Source: Paraburkholderia guartelaensis
GTDB taxonomy: Bacteria > Pseudomonadota > Gammaproteobacteria > Burkholderiales > Burkholderiaceae
DNA: 64,000 nucleotides
NCBI RefSeq assembly: GCF_004353905.1
Contig: NZ_SMOD01000005.1
Coordinates: forward strand, 274,252-338,251
Reading direction: 5' to 3'
Within the stretch, counting starts at the first letter, position 1. Each line of letters begins with the position of its first letter. Under the pieces are notes generated by a model. It made no database searches. It was not told the origin of the DNA and worked only from the letters and a program-made list of their open reading frames with translations. Position numbers and translations under genes: made by a program. Of the stretch, positions 1 to 9,045 are shown piece after piece.

Positions 1-63
1 AGCGGCGGCGCGCCTTCTTCCTCCAACGCAAAGCCTCCGCGCAGCGAAGGCGGGCCGGGGCTC

Positions 64-2739
64 GTGCAGGCTGAGCCGCCGGGTGCGGCCGGTGGTTCCT
101 CCGGTTCCGCCGGTCCGGGCGGCCAGCGTGGACCGGTGGCCGTGCGTACCACGCCAGGCTGGTCCGATCTGGTGCATCTTGCCGCGCGCATGACCGCGCG
201 CGACTGGCGCGCGGGCGAACTCACGATGCTGCTGCTCGCGCTCGTGCTGGCCGTGGCGGCGCTCGCAAGCGTCGGCTTTCTCGCCGACCGGCTGGAGCGC
301 GGCCTCGAGCGCGACGCCCGGCGCATGATCGCCGCCGATTTCATCGTGCGCGCCGATCACCCCGTCGATCCCATGTTCGCGCGCGAGGCGCAGTCGCTCG
401 CGCTGCGCACGGCGACGACGGCAATCTTCCCGAGCATGGTGAGTTCGGGGGCGCCACAAGCGGCGGCAGCGGCTGGCGCTTCCGCCGCCCCGAGCGCAAC
501 AGCTACCCGCCTTGCCGCAGTCAAGGCCGTCTCGGCGGACTATCCGCTGCGCGGCGCGCTGCGCATCGCCGCTGGACCCGGCGCGCCCGATCACGCGGCG
601 CAAGGCATTCCGCCGCCCGGCACCGTCTGGGTGGACGACGAGTTGCTCGATGCGCTCAAGCTCCATATCGGCGACACGGTGAAGGTCGGCACGCGCACCT
701 TCACCGTGAGCGCGCTCATCACGAAAGAACTCGATCGCGGCTTTTCGTTCGTGAACTTCTCGCCGCGCCTCATGATGCGCGCCGACGAGGTCGCGTCGAC
801 GGGCCTGCTCGGCTATGGCAGCCGCGTGACTTACCGCCTGCTCGTGGCAGGCGCCGATCCGGCCGTCGCGCAGTTCGCGTCCTGGGCGCGTGCGCGCGTG
901 GACGGCGGCAAGATGCGCGGCGTCGCGCTCGAATCGCTCCAGGACGGCCAGCCTCAGGTGCGCCAGACGCTCGACCGCGCGCGCCACTTCCTCACGCTCG
1001 TTTCGCTCCTGACGGCACTGCTCGCGGCGGTGGCGATCGCCATGGCCGCGCATCGCTACACGCGCCGCCATCTCGATGCCTGCGCCGCGATGCGCTGCCT
1101 CGGCGCGAGCCAACGCACGTTGCGCACGCTTTTCGTGCTCGAGTTCGCGGGGCTCGGGCTCGTGGGCGGCGCTGTGGGCGTGGCGCTCGGCTACGCCGGG
1201 CATCTCGCGCTGCTGGCGTGGCTCGGCAATCTCATCGACGTCGTGCTGCCGCAGCCCGGGCCGTTGCCCGTGCTCGAAGGCATCGCCGCGGGCCTCATAC
1301 TGCTGCTGGGCTTCGCGCTGCCGCCGCTCCTGCCGCTCACGCGCGTGCCGCCGGTGCGCGTGCTGCGACGCGAGTGGGGCGACGAAGGGCGCGTCGCGTG
1401 GGCGGCATATGGCGTCGGCATTGCGCTCTTCGCGGGGCTGCTCGTGATCGCGGCGGGGGAGTTGAAGCTGGGCGGCATCGTTGCAGGCGGTTTCGCGATC
1501 GGGCTACTGGTGTTCGCCTGCGTGGCGCGCGCGGCGCTCTGGGGTGCGGCGCGCGTGGCGCGCAGCGCTCGCCTCTCCGGCCAGGCGCGCGCGGGCGTGG
1601 GTTGGCGCTATGCCCTGGCGTCGCTCGAACGGCGGCCGGGCGCAAGCGCGCTGCAGATCACGGCGCTCGCCATCGGCCTCATGTGCCTGTTGCTGATCGC
1701 GATGACGCGCAACGACCTCGTCGAGGGCTGGCGCAAGTCCACGCCGCCCGACGCGCCCAACGAGTTCCTCATCGATATCCAGCCTGATCAGCGCGACGCC
1801 GTGGCCGCCTGGCTGCGCTCGCATGGCATTGCCGGGGCTGCCGACAGCGATCTGCAGCCGATGGTGCGCGGGCGCCTCATCTCGATCAACGGCAAGCCCG
1901 TGAATCCCGACTCGTACAAGAGCGAGGACGCGCGCCGGCTCGTCGATCGCGAGTTCAATCTCTCGTACACGACGAAGCTGCCCGACGACAATCGCATCGA
2001 GGCGGGCACCTGGTATGGCGATTCGGCCACGCCGCAGCTTTCGATCGAGCAGGGGCTCGCGAAGCTCATCAACGTGAAGCCCGGCGACGTGCTCAAGTTC
2101 GATGTGACGGGCCTGGAAGTCACGGCGCCCGTGACGAGCGTGCGCAAGCTCGATTGGGGCTCGTTCAAGGTCAACTTCTTCGTGCTGATGCCGCCCGAAT
2201 TGCTGCGCGATTTCCCGGCGACGTACATCACGAGCTTTCATCTGCCGCCCGGGCAGCGTGAAGTCGTGGACGGTCTCGTGGCCCGCTATCCGAACGTCAC
2301 CGCGATCGACATCGCGCCGATCCTCGCGCAGATCGAGCGGGTGCTGGATCAGGTGATTGGCGCGGTGCAGTTCCTCTTTCTCTTCACGCTCGCAGCTGGC
2401 GTGCTGGTGCTTTATGCGGCGCTCGCGGGCACGCGCGACGAGCGCATGCGCGAGTCGGCCCTGCTGCGCGCGCTGGGGGCATCGCACCAGCAGGTGCGCG
2501 CGGTGCAGGTCGCCGAATTCATTTCCGTCGGTGCGCTCGCGGGGCTCATGGCGGCAATCGGCGCGCAGGCGGTGGGCTCGGTGCTCGCCACGCACGTATT
2601 TCTCTTCTATCTTCCGTTCGATCCGTGGCTCCTGCCGGCCGGCATCGCCGCAGGTGTCGTGTGCGCGGGCGTGGGCGGGTGGATCAGCTTGCGGCACGTG
2701 CTCGCGCGGCCGGCGCTGCAGTCGCTGCGCGACGCGTAG
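64..2739 (+). CDS. FtsX-type ABC transporter permease (YbbP-like), N-terminus uncertain
   Basis: Large inner-membrane permease with two FtsX/MacB-type membrane domains, the layout of YbbP proteins that pair with a LolD-like ATPase to move lipophilic or envelope substrates. Hydrophobic segments lie near residues 53-74, 305-335, 350-425, 445-500 and 535-555, then a large periplasmic part and a C-terminal FtsX block from about 765 to 885. The conserved start of the family (ARDWRAGELT) is at residues 45-54. The frame stays open to the left edge, so translation may begin at GTG 64, further in near position 190, or outside the window. The partner ATPase would be expected upstream. Family assignment is firm; substrate unknown. 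Confidence 0.85.
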   Translation: MQAEPPGAAGGSSGSAGPGGQRGPVAVRTTPGWSDLVHLAARMTARDWRAGELTMLLLALVLAVAALASVGFLADRLERGLERDARRMIAADFIVRADHPVDPMFAREAQSLALRTATTAIFPSMVSSGAPQAAAAAGASAAPSATATRLAAVKAVSADYPLRGALRIAAGPGAPDHAAQGIPPPGTVWVDDELLDALKLHIGDTVKVGTRTFTVSALITKELDRGFSFVNFSPRLMMRADEVASTGLLGYGSRVTYRLLVAGADPAVAQFASWARARVDGGKMRGVALESLQDGQPQVRQTLDRARHFLTLVSLLTALLAAVAIAMAAHRYTRRHLDACAAMRCLGASQRTLRTLFVLEFAGLGLVGGAVGVALGYAGHLALLAWLGNLIDVVLPQPGPLPVLEGIAAGLILLLGFALPPLLPLTRVPPVRVLRREWGDEGRVAWAAYGVGIALFAGLLVIAAGELKLGGIVAGGFAIGLLVFACVARAALWGAARVARSARLSGQARAGVGWRYALASLERRPGASALQITALAIGLMCLLLIAMTRNDLVEGWRKSTPPDAPNEFLIDIQPDQRDAVAAWLRSHGIAGAADSDLQPMVRGRLISINGKPVNPDSYKSEDARRLVDREFNLSYTTKLPDDNRIEAGTWYGDSATPQLSIEQGLAKLINVKPGDVLKFDVTGLEVTAPVTSVRKLDWGSFKVNFFVLMPPELLRDFPATYITSFHLPPGQREVVDGLVARYPNVTAIDIAPILAQIERVLDQVIGAVQFLFLFTLAAGVLVLYAALAGTRDERMRESALLRALGASHQQVRAVQVAEFISVGALAGLMAAIGAQAVGSVLATHVFLFYLPFDPWLLPAGIAAGVVCAGVGGWISLRHVLARPALQSLRDA

Positions 2740-2834
2740 TGCAGCAACCCGCGGCAGCCCGCCACGCGCCACTATGCGAAAATCGTTCGTTTGCGGCAGT
2801 GCGCTGCCGTCCCCCTTTTTCCTGATTTGACCGT

Positions 2835-3245
2835 ATGACCGATCCAGCCGACGAAGCGCCGCAGAAACCCACGGCCTTCGAACTCGTCGGCGGCGAGGCG
2901 CGTGTGCGCGACCTCGTCGACCGTTTCTATGACCTGATGGACCTCGAGGCCGATTTCGCGGGCATCCGCGCGATGCACCCGCAAACGCTCGACGGTTCGC
3001 GCGACAAACTGTTCTGGTTCCTCTGCGGTTGGCTTGGCGGCCCGGACCACTACATCGAGCGCTTCGGCCATCCGCGTCTGCGCGCGCGCCATTTGCCGTT
3101 CGCGATCGCCTCGTCGGAGCGCGACCAGTGGCTGCGCTGCATGGCCTGGGCGATGGAAGACGTGGGCCTGGCGGAGCCGCTGCGCGAACGCCTGCTGCAC
3201 TCGTTCTTCGATACCGCCGACTGGATGCGCAATCATCCGGGCTGA
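2835..3245 (+). CDS. Group II truncated haemoglobin
   Basis: Small cytoplasmic haem protein of 136 residues, a usual length for group II (TrbO/Glb-O type) truncated globins, which bind oxygen and are linked to respiration or nitrosative stress. Visible family residues: Phe31-Tyr32 (B9-B10), the run WFLCGWLGGP at 61-70, the proximal haem ligand His86 in RARHLPF and the conserved group II Trp99. The ATG at 2835 has no clear Shine-Dalgarno sequence. The gene sits alone, 95 bases after the permease, in the same direction. Ligand chemistry cannot be read from sequence. Confidence 0.93.
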   Translation: MTDPADEAPQKPTAFELVGGEARVRDLVDRFYDLMDLEADFAGIRAMHPQTLDGSRDKLFWFLCGWLGGPDHYIERFGHPRLRARHLPFAIASSERDQWLRCMAWAMEDVGLAEPLRERLLHSFFDTADWMRNHPG

Positions 3246-3418
3246 TTGACTGGCTGATTCACTTCGTTCGATTGTTCCGGTTCGTGGGCCAGTACAGTCA
3301 GGCGCTCACGCATCGCGCCCGTCCAGCGGGCGGCTTCGCCTCGCGGCCATAATGGCCCTTTGGCGGGAGGCCGGCTTTGCGCGGCCCGCGCCGTACGCAA
3401 AACAAGGAGACACCCACG

Positions 3419-4156
3419 ATGACGACCACCCGCGCGCTCTTTCGCGAAGACGCCTATCTCACGCAGTGCGAAGCGACCGTGCTTGCCGTTGGCGAGGACG
3501 GCGTGCGGCTCGACCAGACCGTGTTCTATCCGCTCGGCGGCGGCCAGGCTGGCGACGCCGGTGCACTGGTGCTCGCCGACGGCACGCGCATCGAGATTGC
3601 CGACACGCGCAAGGCGAAGTTCGAAGGCGCGACGCCCGACGACGCGCTCCACGTTCCCGCGCCCGGCCAGGAGGCGCTGCTCGCGCGTCTCGCCGCGGGC
3701 GAGCGCGTGCGCGCCGAGATCGACTGGGCGCGTCGTCACCGGCACATGCGTCTGCATACGGCGAGCCATCTGATGTGCGCGGTGCTGCCGTATCCCGTGG
3801 ACGGCTGCAGCATCACGACCGACTATGCGCGCCTCGATTTCGCGACCGTCGAGCCAATCGAGCGGGAGATGGTGGAGGCGCGCCTTGCCGAACTCGTTTC
3901 GGGCGCGCACGCGGTGGCGACCGAATGGATCACCGACGAGGAAATGGCGCAACGCCCCGAACTCGTGCGCACGATGAGCGTGAAGCCGCCGATGGGCCTG
4001 GGCCGTGTGCGGCTCCTGCGTATCGATAACGTCGATTTGCAGCCCTGCGGCGGCACGCACGTGCGCAACACGCAGGAGATCGGCGCGTTGCGGGTGGCGA
4101 AGCTCGAGAAGAAGAGCGCTCGCACGCGGCGTCTCGTGCTGGAACTGGCGTCATGA
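3419..4156 (+). CDS. Alanyl-tRNA editing protein (AlaX family)
   Basis: Free-standing editing domain of 245 residues related to the second half of alanyl-tRNA synthetase; members hydrolyse Ser-tRNA(Ala) or Gly-tRNA(Ala) in the cytoplasm. The zinc-binding pattern is complete: HxxxH at His113 and His117, and CxxxH at Cys210 and His214. The N-terminal part carries the usual FYPLGGGQ segment (37-44). I chose ATG 3419 because AAGGAG lies about nine bases upstream; the open frame extends 14 codons further without such a signal. Its stop overlaps the start of the next gene by four bases (ATGA), so the two are probably translated together. Confidence 0.92.
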   Translation: MTTTRALFREDAYLTQCEATVLAVGEDGVRLDQTVFYPLGGGQAGDAGALVLADGTRIEIADTRKAKFEGATPDDALHVPAPGQEALLARLAAGERVRAEIDWARRHRHMRLHTASHLMCAVLPYPVDGCSITTDYARLDFATVEPIEREMVEARLAELVSGAHAVATEWITDEEMAQRPELVRTMSVKPPMGLGRVRLLRIDNVDLQPCGGTHVRNTQEIGALRVAKLEKKSARTRRLVLELAS

Positions 4157-4740
4157 CTCTCGACCCGCGTGCGCGCGAGGTGCTCGACTTCTGGTTCGGC
4201 GCGCCGGGTTCGGAGGAGTTCGGCCGCGAGCGCAAGATGTGGTTCCGCAAGAACGCCGCGTTCGACGCCAAACTGCGCGAACGCTTCGGCGCGCTGCTCG
4301 ACGCCGCGTGTGCGGGCGAACTCGACACATGGTGCGAGACGCCCGAAGGCGCGCTCGCGCTCGTGATCGTGCTCGACCAGTTCTCGCGCAACTGCCATCG
4401 CGGCACGCCGCGTGCATTCTCCGCGGACGACAAGGCGCTCGGCATCGCGCGCATGATGGTGGCGAGCGGCGCGGATCAGCGCTTGCCCACGCTTCAGCAC
4501 CGCTCATTCGCGTATCTGCCGTTCGAACACGCCGAAAGCGCCGAAGCGCAGCGCGAATCGCTGCGTCTGTTCGGCGAACTGGCGAAAGATCCCGAGGGGA
4601 AGGGCTACTACGATTACGCGGTGCGCCACGCGCAGATCATCGAGCGCTTTGGGCGCTACCCGCATCGCAACGCGCAACTGGGCCGCGATTCCACCGACGA
4701 AGAAGCCGCGTTCTTGCGCGAGCGCGGTTCGTCGTTCTAG
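4153..4740 (+). CDS. DUF924 family protein
   Basis: Soluble protein of 195 residues belonging to the DUF924 group, an all-helical family whose biochemical role is not established. Recognisable features are the N-terminal VLDFWFG, the central VLDQFSRNCHRG and the later HRSFAYLPFEHAE, all standard for the family. It overlaps the AlaX gene by ATGA, which suggests translational coupling and perhaps a shared role in tRNA or translation quality, although that is inference from position only. It converges on the SDR gene with 19 bases between stops and I see no terminator there. Confidence 0.9.
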   Translation: MTLDPRAREVLDFWFGAPGSEEFGRERKMWFRKNAAFDAKLRERFGALLDAACAGELDTWCETPEGALALVIVLDQFSRNCHRGTPRAFSADDKALGIARMMVASGADQRLPTLQHRSFAYLPFEHAESAEAQRESLRLFGELAKDPEGKGYYDYAVRHAQIIERFGRYPHRNAQLGRDSTDEEAAFLRERGSSF

Positions 4741-4759
4741 CAGAAGCCAGCGCGCGAGT

Positions 4760-5506
4760 TCAGCGTCCGCCGCTCACGTCGAGCAGGGCGCCTGTGACAT
4801 ACGAGGCGGCGTCGCTCAGCAACCACACGATCGTTTGCGCGACTTCGTCGGCGCTGCCGGGCCGGCCGAGCGGCGTTTGCGCGCCGAGCACGGCCGCGCG
4901 GTCGGGGCGGCCGCCGCTCGCGTGGATTTCAGTGTCGATGAGGCCGGGGCGCACCGCGTTCACGCGCACGCCCTGCGGGCCGAGTTCCTTGGCGAGCCCG
5001 ATCGTCATCGTGTCGACCGCGCCTTTCGACGACGCATAGTCCACATATTCGTTGGGCGAGCCGAGCCGCGCGGCAGCCGAAGAGACATTGACGATCGAGC
5101 CGCCGTCGCCGCCGCGATCCTTCGACATGCGCCGCGCCGCTTCGCGTGCGCACAGAAACGCGCCATACACGTTCACGTCGAACATGCGCTTCAGACGCTC
5201 GGCGCTCATGTCGGCGACCTGGCTGCCGGGCGCCACGATGCCCGCGTTGTTCACGAGCGCGTCGATGCGGCCGTAGGCCGATTCGAGCGCGTCGAACATC
5301 GCGACGACGTCCGCCTCGCTCGCAACGTCCCCGCGCAGCACGCGCGCGTGGCCGCCTGCGCGACCCACTTCGGCGGCGGTTTCGTCGGCGGCCGGTTCGT
5401 TGTGCAGATAGTTGACGCCCACGGTCCAGCCGTGTGCGCCAAGCAGACGCGCCGTCGCGCGGCCGATGCCGCGGCTTGCGCCGGTGATCAGGACAACCTT
5501 GCTCAT
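4760..5506 (-). CDS. SDR family oxidoreductase
   Basis: Classical short-chain dehydrogenase/reductase of 248 residues, an NAD(P)-dependent cytoplasmic enzyme. It has the cofactor motif TGASRGIG at 8-15, NNAG at 86-89, the catalytic serine around 142-143 and YASSK with Tyr157 and Lys161. The C-terminal half follows the glucose-dehydrogenase/FabG-like layout (PGLIDTEIHAS). Substrate cannot be told: such proteins reduce sugars, fatty acyl groups or secondary metabolites. It is the last gene of a minus-strand row, 75 bases downstream of the LOG-family gene, and may be cotranscribed with it. Confidence 0.9.
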   Translation of the reverse strand: MSKVVLITGASRGIGRATARLLGAHGWTVGVNYLHNEPAADETAAEVGRAGGHARVLRGDVASEADVVAMFDALESAYGRIDALVNNAGIVAPGSQVADMSAERLKRMFDVNVYGAFLCAREAARRMSKDRGGDGGSIVNVSSAAARLGSPNEYVDYASSKGAVDTMTIGLAKELGPQGVRVNAVRPGLIDTEIHASGGRPDRAAVLGAQTPLGRPGSADEVAQTIVWLLSDAASYVTGALLDVSGGR

Positions 5507-5581
5507 CGCGATGTACTCGTCATGGATGTAACTGCGCGTGGTGATTGCGGATTGTCGGGCGAACGGCGCGATGCGGCTGGA

Positions 5582-6166
5582 TCAAACGTTCTCGCGCAAG
5601 TCCGCCCACTTGTCCTTCGCGGGCGCGTGATAACGCTTGAGCTTGGCGATCAGCGCCACGGGATCGCCGTCGGTTTGCAGCATGTCGAGGTAGGTCTGGC
5701 GCATGAAGCCTTCGCGCACCGTGTGGTCGAGCAGCGCCATGAGCGGATCGTAGAAGCCGCCGATGTTCAGCACGCCCACCGGCTTGTGGTGATAGCCGAG
5801 CTGCGCCCACGTATAAACCTCGAACAGCTCTTCGAGCGTGCCTGCACCGCCCGGCATCGCGACGAAGGCGTCGGAGAGGTCGGCCATCATCTTCTTGCGG
5901 TGGTGCATGTCGGGCACGACGTGTAGCTCGGTCAGGCCCACATGGCCCACTTCCTTGTCCACCAGCAATTCGGGGATCACGCCGATGGCGCGGCCGCCGC
6001 CTGCCATCACGGTGTCGGCGATCACGCCCATCAGGCCGACCTTGCCGCCGCCATAGACGAGCGCGAGGTTCGAGGCGACGAGCGCGCGGCCGAATGCCTG
6101 TGCGGCTTCGGTGTAAATCGGGTTGGCTCCGGGCGAGGAGCCGCAATACACGCAGACTGCTTTCAT
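5582..6166 (-). CDS. LOG family protein (TIGR00730; cytokinin riboside 5'-monophosphate phosphoribohydrolase type)
   Basis: Rossmann-fold protein of 194 residues in the LOG/TIGR00730 family, which cleaves nucleoside 5'-monophosphates to base and ribose 5-phosphate. The active-site signatures are present: MHHRK at 87-91 and PGGAGTLEE at 105-113, along with the N-terminal CVYCGSS and YGGGKVGLMG. I chose ATG 6166 because homologues begin MKAV(C)VYCGSS; the open frame runs 15 codons further. Its start lies 13 bases after the stop of the TetR gene, so both probably share a transcript. Whether it makes cytokinin or simply recycles nucleotides is not decidable here. Confidence 0.9.
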   Translation of the reverse strand: MKAVCVYCGSSPGANPIYTEAAQAFGRALVASNLALVYGGGKVGLMGVIADTVMAGGGRAIGVIPELLVDKEVGHVGLTELHVVPDMHHRKKMMADLSDAFVAMPGGAGTLEELFEVYTWAQLGYHHKPVGVLNIGGFYDPLMALLDHTVREGFMRQTYLDMLQTDGDPVALIAKLKRYHAPAKDKWADLRENV

Positions 6167-6179
6167 TCTGCTTTGGCCT

Positions 6180-6902
6180 TTATTCCCGGTTGTCCTTGGC
6201 GGCGCCGGCACCTTCGCGCGGCGGCAGGTAGTCGTAGAACTCGCGCTTGGCGAGCTTGCCCGAGACGAGATCGTCGAACAGCTCGCGCGCGCGGCCGCGC
6301 AGATACGGCGCCATCAGCGAGACGATCTGCACGCTCACCTGGTGCAGCTCGTCGCGAATCGCTTCCTGGTCGTTGTACTTGCGCGGATTCATCACGAACT
6401 GGTACGAGAGCCAGTAGGTGGCGATCACGCCGATGTTGGTCGAGATCACGTCGATCTCGGCGGGCGTGGCGACCATGTCGCCGTCTTCCATGAGCTGCTC
6501 GCAGAACTGCTTCGCGAAGTGCACCTTGTGGCTGATGATCTGCTTGAAGTGCATCTCCAGCGTGCGGTTGCGCGCGAGCAGGTCGTTCAGGTCGCGATAG
6601 AGAAAGCGGTAGCGCCACGTGAAATCGACCATGTACTGCAGGTACGCCCACATCTCGTCGATGGTGGCGCGATGGTCCTCGGGAAAGCGCAGACGCTTTT
6701 CGATCTCCTGCTCGAACTGGCTGAAGATGCTGTTGATGATGTCGTCTTTGTTGCGGAAGTGGTAGTACAGGTTGCCTGGACTGATCTCCATTTCCTCGGC
6801 GATAGTCGTCGTGGTGACGTTCGGCTCGCCGATCTCGTTGAACAGTTTCAGCGACAACTCAAGAATCCGTTCGCGTGTACGGCGGGGAGGTTTGGCATCC
6901 AT
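6180..6902 (-). CDS. TetR/AcrR family transcriptional regulator
   Basis: DNA-binding repressor of 240 residues. The TetR helix-turn-helix sits at about residues 31-50 (TTTIAEEMEISPGNLYYHFR), followed by the usual KDDIINSIF. The C-terminal ligand domain (about 60-225) is long and aromatic and gives no hint of the ligand. The intergenic space upstream holds an AT-rich imperfect inverted repeat (6982-7016) that could be promoter and autoregulatory operator. Downstream in the same direction are the LOG and SDR genes, the most obvious candidate targets. Confidence 0.92.
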   Translation of the reverse strand: MDAKPPRRTRERILELSLKLFNEIGEPNVTTTTIAEEMEISPGNLYYHFRNKDDIINSIFSQFEQEIEKRLRFPEDHRATIDEMWAYLQYMVDFTWRYRFLYRDLNDLLARNRTLEMHFKQIISHKVHFAKQFCEQLMEDGDMVATPAEIDVISTNIGVIATYWLSYQFVMNPRKYNDQEAIRDELHQVSVQIVSLMAPYLRGRARELFDDLVSGKLAKREFYDYLPPREGAGAAKDNRE

Positions 6903-6981
6903 GTCGTCCGGCCCTGAAAATGCAGTGCCGGGCTCAGGCGCCCGCGAGTATGTTGCGGTGCGCGTGGCCCGGACGCGGTTG

Positions 6982-7016
6982 GTCGTTATAAGACTGTCGT
7001 TTGATTATAAACCGAC
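6982..7016. promoter_or_regulatory. AT-rich imperfect inverted repeat upstream of the TetR gene
   Basis: Two arms, GTCGTTATAA (6982-6991) and TTATAAACCGAC (7005-7016), are inverted copies apart from a two-base insertion. They flank a 13-base centre in an otherwise very GC-rich spacer between the TetR and diacylglycerol kinase genes. Position about 80 bases before the TetR start fits a promoter or autoregulatory operator. Function is inferred. Confidence 0.35.
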
Positions 7017-7095
7017 GGCCCGCGCGCACCGACAGCTTGCGCTGTCAGGAGGCGGGATCAGAGGCGAGGCCCCCGCGGTTCGGGGGGGCAGGGCG

Positions 7096-7827
7096 CTAGA
7101 GTACGCCGATGCCGTGCAGCAGCAGCGGGCCGAAACGGGGTACGAGGATCAGCCCCCAGGTCAAGACGCAGAGCAGCAAGGCGAGCGTCACCGCCGCGCT
7201 GCCGAGGTCCTTGGCGCGGCCCGAGAGTTCGTTGCGCTCGAGACCGATGCGGTCCACCGCGTTCTCAATGCTCGAATTGAGCAGCTCGACGATCAGCACG
7301 AGGATCACCGAGCCGAGCAGCAGCACGCGCTCGACGGGCTCGACCGGAATAATCACGCCGATCGGCACGAGGATGGCCGAGAGCGTCAGCTCCTGGCGAA
7401 ACGCGCTTTCCTCGCGGATGGCGGCGCGAAAACCCTTGATCGAGTACTTGAGCGCCTTCCAGGCACGCGTGATGCCGCGGTTGCCCTTGTAGGGGTTGAA
7501 GGGCAGCGGGGCGAGCGGATCGTCGGGGCCGAGCGGTTCGTGCAGATGCGGCGGCTCGGGCGGTTCCTGTGCGGTAGCGCGCGGCGCAACGGGCACAACG
7601 GGCGCCGTGGGCACATTGGACGCAGTCGCATTGCCGTGCTCGCCCGCAGACGCGGGTGCGGCTTGCGGAGCAACGCCGGGTGCAGCAACGGCGGCGGGCG
7701 CGCGCGGATCGAGCGCTTCGGTGGCGCGTGCGGCGCGCGTAGAGCCGCCGGCACGCTGGCTGGCTGGCGGATTGGGACTGCGTGCGCCCTGGGCGCTATG
7801 CGGCGGTGACGGAGGACGTGGCGTCAT
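7096..7827 (-). CDS. dgkA: Diacylglycerol kinase (DgkA type) with Pro/Ala-rich N-terminal extension
   Basis: Small integral membrane kinase that phosphorylates diacylglycerol to phosphatidic acid. The last 120 residues or so match bacterial DgkA: the EESAFRQEL helix, three membrane segments, and the active-site stretch VELLNSSIENAVDRIG with Glu181 and Glu188 aligning with the catalytic glutamates, then ELSGRAKDLGSAAV. Ahead of it are about 120 residues rich in Pro and Ala that E. coli DgkA lacks. ATG 7827 is the only ATG available between the start of the neighbouring gene's region and the domain, but the true start could be an internal GTG or TTG. Downstream of the glycosyltransferase, same strand, gap 116 bases. 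Confidence 0.88.
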   Translation of the reverse strand: MTPRPPSPPHSAQGARSPNPPASQRAGGSTRAARATEALDPRAPAAVAAPGVAPQAAPASAGEHGNATASNVPTAPVVPVAPRATAQEPPEPPHLHEPLGPDDPLAPLPFNPYKGNRGITRAWKALKYSIKGFRAAIREESAFRQELTLSAILVPIGVIIPVEPVERVLLLGSVILVLIVELLNSSIENAVDRIGLERNELSGRAKDLGSAAVTLALLLCVLTWGLILVPRFGPLLLHGIGVL

Positions 7828-7943
7828 GGTGGTGCCAGGTGGAACCCCAGTATCGCACGCGTGGGAGGCGGTTGCGCCGGGGCCGTCCGTGTCCCCGGCG
7901 CGCTCGCGAACAATCGAAGCGCGCTCCATAGCCGGCCTCGTGC

Positions 7944-8975
7944 TCAGGCAGCGGCGCTGGAAGGCTCCATCGTCGCGCGCGAGCGCGGCTTGAGATGCGC
8001 CGCGAATTGCTCGGAGGCGGCGCGCCACGAGAAGCGCTCGGCCCAGGCACGCGCCTCGGCGCGGTCGATCTTCAACGCTTCGAGGCACGCTTCGCGCAGG
8101 TCGTCGTTCATCGAGCCTGCGCCGCCCGTGCCCAGCACGTCGATCGGGCCCGTCACCGGGTAGGCGGCCACCGGCGTGCCGCATGCGAGCGCTTCGAGCA
8201 GCACGAGACCGAAGGTGTCGGTGCGGCTCGGGAACACGAATACGTCGGCGGCAGCGTAGACCTTCGCGAGTTCGGGCTGGCTCAGGACACCCAGGTAATT
8301 CGCCTGGGGATAGCGCGACTTCAACTCAGCGAGCGCAGGGCCTTCGCCGCACACCCATTTCGAGCCGGGCAGATCGAGCTTGAGAAACGCCTCGACGTTC
8401 TTTTCCACGGCCACGCGACCCACATACAGGAAGATCGGGCGCGCCGTGTTGAGCACCTTCGATTCCATCGGCCGGAAGATGTCCAGGTCCACACCGCGCG
8501 TCCACAGCACGACGTTCGTGAAGCCGAACTTCTCGAGGTCGGTCTTCACGACGGGCGTGGGCGCCATCACCGCAAGCGAAGGCTTGTGGAACCAGCGCAG
8601 GAAGCGGTACGTCGCCGAGAGCGGAATGCCGAAGCGCGCCTGCACGTACTCGGGAAAGCGCGTGTGATAAGCCGTCGTGAACGGCAGGTCGTGGTCGATT
8701 GCGTAGCGGCGCGCGGCGAGTCCGAGCGGACCTTCGGTCGCGATATGGATCGCATCGGGCCCGAATGCGCTGATGCGTTCATGCAGATGCCGCTTCGGAA
8801 ACAGCGAGAGCTTGATTTCCGGGTACGTCGGGCACGGTATCGTGCGGAACTCCAGCGGCGTGAGCAGTTCGACCTGATGCCCGAGCGCGATGAGCTCGCG
8901 CGTCGTGTTCTTCAGGGTTCGAACCACGCCGTTGACCTGCGGCTCCCATGCATCGGTCACGATCATTACTTTCAT
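7944..8975 (-). CDS. GT4 glycosyltransferase (Agt/mannosyltransferase-like)
   Basis: Cytoplasmic or membrane-associated GT-B glycosyltransferase of 343 residues. It has the N-terminal acceptor domain opening with DAWEPQVNGVVRT (8-20), the GRVAVEKN loop (187-194) and the donor-site run SRTDTFGLVLLEALACG (250-266) with Asp253 and Glu261 in E-x7-E spacing. This pattern occurs in the family that includes alpha-mannosyltransferases, SqdX and Agt, the enzyme that glycosylates diacylglycerol in phosphate-starved bacteria. Lying between a PlcP-like phosphoesterase and a diacylglycerol kinase, a diacylglycerol acceptor is the best guess. Sugar donor unknown. Confidence 0.88.
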   Translation of the reverse strand: MKVMIVTDAWEPQVNGVVRTLKNTTRELIALGHQVELLTPLEFRTIPCPTYPEIKLSLFPKRHLHERISAFGPDAIHIATEGPLGLAARRYAIDHDLPFTTAYHTRFPEYVQARFGIPLSATYRFLRWFHKPSLAVMAPTPVVKTDLEKFGFTNVVLWTRGVDLDIFRPMESKVLNTARPIFLYVGRVAVEKNVEAFLKLDLPGSKWVCGEGPALAELKSRYPQANYLGVLSQPELAKVYAAADVFVFPSRTDTFGLVLLEALACGTPVAAYPVTGPIDVLGTGGAGSMNDDLREACLEALKIDRAEARAWAERFSWRAASEQFAAHLKPRSRATMEPSSAAA

Positions 8976-9045
8976 CGGTCGTCGGCCCTCTCGTCGTTCG
9001 GTGGTGCGGTTATGGCTGCTGCTGTGTAGCGATATGAGGTAACAC

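Noticed and set aside
7031..7046. Hairpin GACAGC/GCTGTC downstream of dgkA
   Set aside because: No run of T follows on either strand, so I do not call it a terminator.
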